From Paludibacteraceae bacterium (lineage in GTDB: Bacteria > Bacteroidota > Bacteroidia > Bacteroidales > Paludibacteraceae): 64,000 bases of DNA. The notes under the pieces were generated by a model. The model ran no database searches. It was not told where the DNA came from and saw only the letters and a list, made by a program, of their open reading frames with translations. The first letter of the stretch is position 1. Each line of letters starts with the position of its first letter. Location of the stretch: assembly GCA_017439235.1 (NCBI GenBank), contig JAFSJN010000004.1, positions 1 to 64,000 on the forward strand. The letters run 5' to 3'. Made by a program: the position numbers and the translations under genes. Below are positions 25,441 to 34,800 of this stretch, piece after piece.

Positions 25441-26234
25441 TGAAACTTCAACTGAATAGACCACTGGTCTTCTTCGACCTGGAGACTACCGGTGTCAATG
25501 TAGGCACTGACCGCGTCGTTGAAATCAGTTATCACAAGGTCTTCCCTAACGGCACCGCCGAAGGGAAGACCCTGCGTATCAAACCTACCATGACGCTCAT
25601 GGGACAGGAGGTACAAATGCCTATCCCTGAGGGCGCTTCGGCTATACATGGCATATATGATGCCGACGTAGCCGACTGCCCTACCTTCAAAGAACTGGCT
25701 CCCGAATTGGCTAAGGTTTTTGAAGATGCCGATATAGCAGGATATAACTCCAACCACTTCGACATCCCCCTGCTGGCCGAAGAGTTCTTGCGTTCAGGCA
25801 TCAATATCGACCTTAAGAAATGTAAGAGTGTAGACGTATTCACCATCTTCCAAAAGCACGAACCGCGTAATCTCACTGCTGCGTATAAGTTCTATTGCGG
25901 CAAGAATCTCGAGGATGCCCACTCGGCCAATGCCGACACGATGGCTACCTACGAAGTGCTCATGGCCCAGATGGAGCGCTACGATGATCTACCCGACACC
26001 GTTGAAGGACTCAACGAATATACCGCCGGCGCTACACGCTTTGCCGACTTCGCCGGACGCGTAGCATATGACCAGGACGGCAAGGAGATATTCACCTTCG
26101 GTAAATACAAAGGCATGCGCGTAGCCGACGTCTTCCAACGCGACTTGGGCTATTACGGATGGCTGCAGAATGGCGACTTCCCGCAATACACCAAAAACGT
26201 CTTCCTGCGCGTCTATCTGAGTATCAAAAAATAA
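25440..26234 (+). CDS. DnaQ-like 3'-5' exonuclease (DEDDh)
   Basis: 264 residues. Exo I FFDLETTGVN (Asp and Glu), Exo II GYNSNHFDIPLL and Exo III HSANADTMATYEVL with the His of DEDDh enzymes. The remaining about 80 residues contain TFGKYKGMRVADVFQRDLGYYGWL, a small C-terminal module seen on Bacteroidetes exonucleases of this type. Possible roles are proofreading (epsilon-like) or repair. Coupling to dnaN favours replication, which is an inference. Confidence 0.9.
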   Translation: MKLQLNRPLVFFDLETTGVNVGTDRVVEISYHKVFPNGTAEGKTLRIKPTMTLMGQEVQMPIPEGASAIHGIYDADVADCPTFKELAPELAKVFEDADIAGYNSNHFDIPLLAEEFLRSGINIDLKKCKSVDVFTIFQKHEPRNLTAAYKFYCGKNLEDAHSANADTMATYEVLMAQMERYDDLPDTVEGLNEYTAGATRFADFAGRVAYDQDGKEIFTFGKYKGMRVADVFQRDLGYYGWLQNGDFPQYTKNVFLRVYLSIKK

Positions 26235-27020
26235 ATGCAACCGGGTAAACTGACTATATTAGGTTCGGGTAGTGCCCTGCCCACATTTCAGAACTCGCCC
26301 TCAGGGCAAGTATTGGAATTGTGCGACAAGTCGTTTATGATTGACTGCGGCGAGGGCATCCAACTGACCATGCGTCGGATGGGTATCAAGACTGCCCGCC
26401 TGTATAGTATCTTTATCTCGCACCTGCACGGAGACCATTGTTTCGGTCTTATCGGACTCATCTCCACCCTAGACATGATGGGACGCACGCAACCGCTGCA
26501 TATCTATGCTCACGCCGACTTGGAAAAACTCCTACGTCCGTGGCTAGACTACCACTGCACCGAGATGCACTACGAGCTCATCTTCCACGCTATCAATCCC
26601 CGCAAACGCGAAGTCATCTTTTCTGACCGCACGGTAACGGTGGAGACGATTCCCCTGCACCATAAAGTGCCCTGCTGCGGATTCCTCTTCACGGAGCATC
26701 ACCGCGACAGCGAGCCCCGCAAACGTTACGCCTACTGCTCCGATACGATGTACAAAGCCTCTATTGCCGAACAGATAGACGGCGTAGACGTGCTCTTCCA
26801 CGAAGCCACTTTTACCGACCAATGGGAGAGCCGCTGCAAGGCTACAATGCATTCCACAGCCCGACAGGCCGCCGATATAGCACGGCTGGCACATGCCGGA
26901 CGATTGATTATCGGCCATTTCTCGTCACGCGAAGACAATCACGATATCTTCCTGCAGCAGGCCAGCGAAGTATTTCCCGTTACCGAACTGGCGGTAGAAA
27001 GAAAATCCTATACTATCTGA
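26235..27020 (+). CDS. RNase Z-like metallo-beta-lactamase-fold hydrolase
   Basis: 261 residues. TILGSGSALPTFQNSPSGQVLEL and MIDCGEGIQLTMRRMGI give the RNase Z start, SHLHGDHCFGL the metal site, then YCSDTMY, FHEATFTD and IIGHFSSR. RNase Z trims the 3' end of tRNA precursors. The protein is shorter than the usual about 305 residues, because the flexible arm region is small. It follows the exonuclease gene with no gap and its TGA overlaps the radA start. Confidence 0.85.
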   Translation: MQPGKLTILGSGSALPTFQNSPSGQVLELCDKSFMIDCGEGIQLTMRRMGIKTARLYSIFISHLHGDHCFGLIGLISTLDMMGRTQPLHIYAHADLEKLLRPWLDYHCTEMHYELIFHAINPRKREVIFSDRTVTVETIPLHHKVPCCGFLFTEHHRDSEPRKRYAYCSDTMYKASIAEQIDGVDVLFHEATFTDQWESRCKATMHSTARQAADIARLAHAGRLIIGHFSSREDNHDIFLQQASEVFPVTELAVERKSYTI

Positions 27021-28375
27021 TGGCTAAATCGCAAATCCAATATATCTGCTCCTCCTGCGGTGCCAAAGCTCCGCAGATGTTAGGTCGTTGTCCCGTATGC
27101 GGCGAATGGGGAACGTATGAGGAGGAGGTGGTCGAAAGTCAGAAATCGAAAGTTGAAAGACATTCTATTTCTACCGGCAAGCCTCAGCGGTTACAGGAAG
27201 TAGTAGCTTCCGAAGAGATGCGCATTGATATGCGCTGCGGTGAACTGAATCGCGTACTCGGAGGCGGTTTGGTGCCAGGCAGTCTGGTACTGTTAGGCGG
27301 CGAACCGGGTATAGGTAAGTCGACCTTAGCCCTGCAGGTATTGATGCAGCAGGGTGATCGCCATACGCTATACGCCTCGGGAGAGGAGAGTGTTCGCCAA
27401 CTCAAACTGCGTGCCGAACGTCTGGCCGGCAAGCCAGACAACCTGTATATCGTCAGCGAAACAGTCTTGGAGCGTATACTGGAACAGGTAACCGCTCTAC
27501 GTCCCGACATAGTAGTCATCGACTCCATACAGACTATCGGAACCGAGGAGATAGAGGCTACCGTAGGTTCACTCAGTCAGGTACGCGAATGTGCTGCCCG
27601 CATACTCGAATATGCCAAGCGAGAGAATATACCCTTTATCATTGTCGGCCATATTAATAAAGAAGGCTCCTTAGCCGGTCCTAAGGTATTGGAACACATC
27701 GTGGACACCGTCCTGCAGTTTGAGGGCGACCAACACTATATGTACCGAATCCTCCGTGCCCAGAAGAACCGCTTCGGTTCGACATCCGAATTGGGTATCT
27801 TTGAGATGCGTCAGGACGGCCTGCGCGAGGTCACCAATCCCAGCGAGTTGCTCCTCTCAACCAATCACGATGGTTTGAGCGGCATAGCTATAGCCGCAGC
27901 CGTAGAAGGTGTCAGACCACTACTCATCGAAGTGCAGGCCTTGGTATCCTCCGCCGCATATGGTACGCCTCAGCGCTCGTCTACAGGCTTCGACACGCGA
28001 CGCTTGAATATGTTACTGGCTGTACTGGAGAAACGCGTGGGCTTCAAACTGCTGCAAAAAGACGTCTTCCTGAATATAGCCGGTGGTCTACGTGTCAATG
28101 ACCCGGCTATCGACTTAGCCGTCCTCTCAGCCGTTCTTTCGTCCAATATGGATCTGTCCTTAGATGCCGGTACGTGTGCCGCAGGTGAGGTAGGCTTAGC
28201 CGGCGAGATACGTCCCGTCAACCGCATTGACCAACGCATCCAGGAGGCCGAGAAATTGGGTTTCCGCCGTATCCTTATCCCAGCCGGACAGCAGTACAAC
28301 AAAAAAGGACTAACCATTGAGGTAGTCCCTGTCAAGAAGGTCGCTGATGCTTTTCGTCTGCTCTTTAAGCAATAA
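27020..28375 (+). CDS. radA: DNA repair protein RadA
   Basis: 451 residues from the ATG at 27020 (overlaps the preceding TGA). C4 zinc finger CSSCGAKAPQMLGRCPVCGEW (residues 10-30), Walker A GGEPGIGKST (near 93), the RadA-specific KNRFGST (near 249), and a Lon-like C-terminal domain ending EVVPVKKVADAF. RadA drives branch migration in recombination. Residues about 37-47 (between zinc finger and ATPase core) come from a word repeat resembling the intergenic spacers (27129-27159). The 3' end overlaps the convergent NadR-like gene by 66 bp. Confidence 0.95.
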   Translation: MAKSQIQYICSSCGAKAPQMLGRCPVCGEWGTYEEEVVESQKSKVERHSISTGKPQRLQEVVASEEMRIDMRCGELNRVLGGGLVPGSLVLLGGEPGIGKSTLALQVLMQQGDRHTLYASGEESVRQLKLRAERLAGKPDNLYIVSETVLERILEQVTALRPDIVVIDSIQTIGTEEIEATVGSLSQVRECAARILEYAKRENIPFIIVGHINKEGSLAGPKVLEHIVDTVLQFEGDQHYMYRILRAQKNRFGSTSELGIFEMRQDGLREVTNPSELLLSTNHDGLSGIAIAAAVEGVRPLLIEVQALVSSAAYGTPQRSSTGFDTRRLNMLLAVLEKRVGFKLLQKDVFLNIAGGLRVNDPAIDLAVLSAVLSSNMDLSLDAGTCAAGEVGLAGEIRPVNRIDQRIQEAEKLGFRRILIPAGQQYNKKGLTIEVVPVKKVADAFRLLFKQ

Positions 28376-28828
28376 CTCTCTCACGCGCCCGCATACGATG
28401 ATATAAGGTACGTGCGTGCGTTGTATCTCCTGTTCATACCGTTCAAACAACGCCTCACGCAGGTGAGGATTCTCACGCGTAGGATCTGCTTCCCACGCAA
28501 TATCGGGATAGCAGAGCAGATACAAATCCATGGGATAACGCTGTATGGCCTCGTCCACCCACGCAGGGCAGGTACCATACTTATGCTCCAGCCACACTTT
28601 GGTAATAATCATCTCCGTATCGTAGATAATATCCGGACGCGTATCTGCCAACTCGTCTACCTGATGCCGCGCTATCGTTAGCACATCGTCTATGGTGTAC
28701 GCTCTGTGTAACTGCTCCACATACGTGCGGGCATATTCCGGCACTAAGGCATAGCCGAAACGCGAAGCCAAAGCCTGCGCTAAGGTACTCTTACCTGTCG
28801 ATTCGGGACCGAGAATAGCTATCCTCAT
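28310..28828 (-). CDS. NadR-like ribosylnicotinamide kinase / AAA_28 ATPase
   Basis: 172 residues. P-loop GPESTGKSTLAQALA (residues 7-21), then VPEYARTYVEQL, TARHQ-type IARHQVDELA and DTEMIITKVWLEHKYG, the pattern of the kinase domain of NadR. It would phosphorylate nicotinamide riboside or act on a related nucleoside. The nucleotidyltransferase and HTH domains of full NadR are absent. The ATG overlaps the sprA stop by 4 bp (28825-28828), so it is the last gene of the ruvA-sprA unit. Confidence 0.85.
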   Translation of the reverse strand: MRIAILGPESTGKSTLAQALASRFGYALVPEYARTYVEQLHRAYTIDDVLTIARHQVDELADTRPDIIYDTEMIITKVWLEHKYGTCPAWVDEAIQRYPMDLYLLCYPDIAWEADPTRENPHLREALFERYEQEIQRTHVPYIIVCGRVRELLLKEQTKSISDLLDRDYLNG

Positions 28829-31800
28829 CGTGTCAACATCAGTTTGATGGTAATACCGGCATTATCCGTCTTGATAGGATACGAGGACGAGATAAGCGGT
28901 ATAGTGGATTGGTGGTCGTAGTAGAATTGGATATTAATCTTTTGCGATACTACATAGTCCGCACTGATCTTCAATCCCCACACCTTATTGCCGCTGCTGG
29001 CTTGCGTCAGGTTCTCTTCAATCTTACGCAACAGGGTGACCACATTTTTGTACGAGAAGTCAACCGTCAACTTCAAATCGTTACTTACCTTACGCTGACC
29101 GCCATTCTTGGTCTTAGCGGTGAAGTGCAGGTCTTTGACGGTATAGCCGGTACCAAAGACTATCTCGTTGGTGTGTCCTTCGGTCAACTGTACCGAACTG
29201 ATATTGAGCGTTACATTACGCTGCTTGCGGTATTCGGCCTTGAAGGACAACGAGTTCTTGAGGGTCATATTCAATCCGATCAGCGGCGAGAACGACTCGG
29301 TCAGACTGACGGACGATATATCGTGTGCACTCGAAGGTGTGGGATTGCCGGTAGTCACATCGCGTGTGAATCCTAAGGTCAGGTCGCGACCGTTGTTAGC
29401 CCCTATCCACGTCGAATAACTAGCATACGAACCGATGGCGTACTTACAAGTATAGGCGTGCGTCAGGGTTATCGATTTGAAGTGCTGCTTAACAGCCGGG
29501 ATACGTCCTATACCATCAAACGTCACGCTCCAGTTAGGTAGTGTATGCAATATACTCAGGAACGGATTGAAGCTGACCTTGGAGATGTCGCGTTTAGTGT
29601 ACGTAGCCAGGAAGGCGGGAATAAGTACATCCGCCGAGTTATGGTTGACTGCACCATACTGCGGGTCGTATTTCTTTCCGTGCAAATCATCGCTGATACG
29701 TCCTGTCGGGTCTTGAGCCGCCGTGGGATAATAACTGTTATTATAGCGCTCCTGAACGCGTTGTGTCATTATCTCGCGGTTCTGCAGGAAGCGGTTAAAG
29801 GTCTCCGATTCGTAGTTATTGGATGCCTTACCGATCTTCTCAAACGCAGTCAGAATAGCTATTTGAGTGATATTAAATGATCCTGTACGGTTGTTCTGCA
29901 ATACATACGATGACCGGTCTTGGGTATCGAGCACATAGAGCATCGAATTGGTCTGTGCCTCGTAGCGTTTACCATTCAGTTGGATCTTCAATCCCGGGAA
30001 GGGCTCCAAGGTAATCTTATAGTCGAAGTCGGCCGTCGAAGCTAAAGTGGCAGGTTGAGCCACACTGTCGTTCAGCGACAGCCATCCGTGATTCTTGGCG
30101 CGCTCCAAGTAGTTGCTCGGGAAGAAACCGAAGGCAAAGTCCCAACCCGGAGCATACGCACTGCCGTCTTTCTTTTGACCGAAGAAACCAATCTCGGGAC
30201 AGAAGCCGGGCACCGTCAAGGCGTCGGTCTTGCGATAGGTCACCTGAACACGGCGAATCATCGTTCCGAAGTATGCCGCAAAGTCCATCGTCATCTGCGC
30301 TGCCGTACGTTGGTTGGGATTCTTGGTATTGACGGTAATAGTAATACTCTTGCCGCCTGTCTTACTGGTCACCTTAATCTTGCCCGTACCGTCTGTCACA
30401 AACTTAACTGGTACAGAACGTCCTTTCTCGTTAACGGCGGTCACTACCAGTGCCTCGGAGTTGAGTTTATGGTTAATCTCCTTAGCTACGCCGGGCTCCA
30501 AGTCTACCGTCTCGGTATAGGTCTTAGGCCTGAACGGTCTGCCGCTGCTTCGTCCGGACATACGTTGGTTCATCTGCTTCCAGTATTTTGACTTGCCGTA
30601 CAGATTCTCGAAGTTAGCCTGTCCGTCTATCTGCCACGAGCGGTTACTGGAGGCTGTATTTCCCAAGTTAGCTCTATTCGACGAACGTGCTGTGCGGGTC
30701 CAGTTATAGGTGCCGTTATACGATGCATTGACCGTCAACCACTCCATATACGGAATCCTGTTGAACGGCACATTCCACGAAGCGGTGAAGACCTGTTGGT
30801 AAGTATAAGGTGTTCCCCACTTGCGCAGACTGCGTTGCACGGTATCTTTCCAAGCCTCGTAGTAGTCGTTGGTAAAGTGGTATTCGCGAATCACCTCCGG
30901 CGTATAGTAGCCTTCGTCTACGGTCGAGTTCATAGCCGTATGGAAGGAGAACTTCATATTCTTAGTCAGGTCGAACTTAAAGTCGAAATTACGGCTCCAC
31001 GTAAAGTCCTTCGAGAAACTCAACTCCTGCTCTTCGGGAGCCTTGCCTACCGTCGTCTGGTTGAAGTCGCGCATGCGCATCATCGAAAATGCACGGTGCA
31101 TATCCGTGGAGAACGACCACGACTGCGGCAGGTAGTAGAAGTTCAACTCACTCAGCATCTTCACCTTCTTCACTTTCTCCACTTTCTTAAACGGCTCCCA
31201 AGGTTTGGGATTGAAGGAGTAAGCATACGAGAACGAGCCCTTATGGTCGGTACTCATATCCTTAGCGATCTCCGGCGTTTGTCTATTCTGCTTATTGAAG
31301 GCTACGGAAATTGTGAAGTTAGCCGGGTCATAGAACATGTTGCGTTTCTTGGAGTGGATATCCACCTTCATATTCGTCAAACTCCACGAAGTAGACTCCT
31401 GTACCGTATTCGCCAGAGCCTTAATAGAGTCTTTCTCGGCTTTGGTATTATACGTATTGAGCGATTCAGACAACTTAATATCGGTGTCTGTCGGGTCATA
31501 CTTAGGCGAGGTGACGCTCTTGGAATAGCTGACATACAGCGGTATCTGCAGGTGAGCCTGTTCAGGCAGCAGACGACCGGCCTCTAAGGCGGCGCTCACC
31601 TGAATCTGGTAGTTATTGTCCATGTTACGGCTCTGCACATTGCTCTCTATGCTTCCGTAACCAGCCGTCTCTACGCGTCCTGCCACATTCACTTGGGCTA
31701 TATCACTGATACCCAAGGCCACATTAGCTGTTGCCGCTACACCACCCGACTCGTCAAACTCACTCAATCGCAACTCGTTGACCCACACCTCACCGTTGAC

Positions 31801-34800
31801 CTGACGATTAGCAGCACGGCGGTTACGCACACCGATAACGATATATTCTACATCTTCCAGTGTCGGGTTACCCAATACAGTCACGCGGTTCTGCGGCTTA
31901 CCGTTCGCATCGTCATACAGCACGTATGGTATAGTATTGCTTACGCCCGGCGTGTTAGCACGTTTGGCCTTGTTACGAGCCGTCTTTGCGCCCGTGAGAA
32001 CCGTGAAGGGGAAGTCGACATTATTCTCGGGAATCCATACACGTTCGCGGTCCTTGCCGTTGTCGTTATTGTAGCGGCCGGGAGGAGTAACCTGTAAGGG
32101 CACTTCGTATTCGTAGTAGTTATTGGTCATATCCGTTCCCAAACGGATAAAGCAACTCAAATCGCCATCCTGTATCTTCTCCGTCTCATCGTCAGTAGCA
32201 ATAGCCTCAGCGTGCACGAACATCTTCAACTTCTTATAGTTGCGCATGTCGTAGGTGACGGACTTATATACTGCCTCAGCGTTGTTGTATTCCAAGTTGT
32301 GCACTCGCAATACCAAGGCCTGCTCGTTTTGCGATATCAGCTGTGCCTGACCCGGGTCGGTCTGACGACTGATGCCGGGAGGCAAGACATAGTTGACGGG
32401 CTCACGGTTACCGTTCTCCTCAATACTGATAGCCTGTACATCCATAGACGCATTGGGATTGGTGGAGGTGATATTATACATACCACGCTTCTCGTCGTTG
32501 TACAAGCCTTTGGTATAGTTACGCCATTCGCCGCGTACCAAGTCGAGCGAAGCCAGACGCAGGTGCGTAGAGTCCGAACAGCCCGTCAGGTACATACGCA
32601 TGAAGCGGATGGACTTATAGTTACGTATAGAACCTACCTTAACCGCCGAAGAACCTTTGACGGGTATCTTAAACTGATACCACGTTACCTCAGTTCGTTC
32701 GCCGTTCTGCAAGGTAACCGTAGTGGTCATCTTCTCAGCAATATTTTGCTTACCTACCTCCATCGAGTCGGGATGCAGGGCTACGTGGTATTCAAAGTAT
32801 TTCTCGTATTCGTTAAGGGTGTTATCCTGGTTGATATCCTCTATATCCGGCGTCAGCGTAGACGCGGTACCATAACTCGAGCCACCCGACTCGGGTGAGT
32901 TGCCCTCAGTACCGTTATAGTGTTTATAGCGATCGAGGATGGTAGTGCGCTGCTGGTCGTAGTCACCACCGAGGTAGTAATGGTAGTTATCGCCGGCAGG
33001 GTCATTGAGCGGCGAGAACGGGTCATTACCCCAACGCTGTTGCAGGGCGGGATTCTGTTGCGCCAACTGACGCATCGATTGGAAGTAGTCTCTGTACTTG
33101 CCGTACTCATACTCCATCTGAGTAGTCAATCCGTCCAAACCGATATCCTGACTCTCGCGGGCACCCGATTCGTTGGAGAAAGCTACTGTAGTAGAGGTAG
33201 TACGCGGTACGCGACCCCAGACCGTAGTATCTACTACCAGCGTATTCTCCGGATTGATAGGCATACCGTGCTCAAAGCTCTTCTTACCGTCACGCAAGAT
33301 ATCTTCGCTTACGTCACCTAAGTCGATATACAAGTCACCGCCGTCAAACATTGCATTGTTGGTCAAACGCGGATCCATCAACCAGAACTGGATATATTCG
33401 ATATTGGCTTTCTCAAAGTCGGTATTGTCCAATCGACGCATCATACCTCCCCAGCGGCTACGCGGGTTGGTCAGGAAACCATCGCTGTCGTATTGACCTC
33501 CGTCGGTGGCGATATTGTACGGACCACGCTCACGGGGATAGAACGACAGGTTGAGTACACTCAGACGCGTGTCCTCGTTGGCCAACGACTCTTTATTGGG
33601 ATACAACTCCTGTTGGTACACGATACGCGTACGGTGGTCGGACATCTGATCTGGATCGTCTTTGATATGTCCCGGCGTATTGGTCTGTGGATGGCCGAAG
33701 ATAGGATCGACAGCGTACCAAGCCAACATAGCGCGGTTCTTGCCGTAGTCGATATTGTTGCTCAGCCCCGACTCGGTAAAGCGCGAAGGTGTCGCACATA
33801 GGAACCAGTTGCTCGGATAATGCACATCAATGCCGGTGGTGGTGGACTCAAAGTCATCTACATACGAAGTACCGGAGCTGCCCACATCCTTAGTGTGTCC
33901 CGGGATTAGGTGCGCAAACTCGGCACCTATCTGGAACGTACTGGGAGCCGTAGCCGTAATCCAAGGAATCTTGTCGATGACATTGCTCAGCCACATAAAC
34001 TCGGTCTTGTAGTTGACATTCAGTCCCCAGATGGTATTGGCCAATGGCTCAGAGCCGGTATTGACTTTAGTGGTCAGCGGTTTCTCGCGCAGGTGCATCA
34101 ACGTACCGCCGATAGAAAAGTCCTTATTGAATTGATATTCCAGATGGATACCATACAGACTCCTGCGTTGCATACCGAAGGTCGACTGGTTCTCCAGACT
34201 CACATTAACCGGAGTGCCGGAATCCAAGATACCCTGATTGATGATAGTGACTACGCCCATCGCATAATCGACCGTATAGTCCACATTCTCAACCAATGTT
34301 GCACCTCCGGCGGTAACACGAACACTTCCGCGGGGCACGTTCATAGCATTCAAGCGTATCTCGCTGCTGTTGGTGCCTTTGTACTTACCTTGCAGGGTGA
34401 ACTTATTCTTCTCGCTCATCTCCTGAGCGACAATAAGGGTCGAGTCGTACAACTCCTGGAAGCAGTATTTAGCTACCAGCGCAGGGTCGTTGTCCAACTG
34501 TTTGGCCAGATAACTACCGAACGGCTCCAAGACCGGGAAGATGATTCGTCCGCTGGAACTGAGAATGGTATATCCCTCTACATAGTCGAAGCGTCCATCC
34601 GGATAGGGATTATGCTTCTGGTCCAAGCGGTCGGCATTGAGAACGCGGAGCAGTTGTTTACCCTTGGTCAATCGTCCCTCGGGCAAATATTGTACGCTGG
34701 TACCTATCGAGTCGTTGCGGTATTGAACATATAGTTCAAATTTCTCGCTGGTCATCGAACTGGCACCTAAGGAATAGACGTTCTTCATCATCAGGTCCCA

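Noticed and set aside
26822..27019. Upstream start for radA
   Set aside because: The extra 66 codons lie within the RNase Z-like gene; the zinc finger follows directly after the ATG at 27020.
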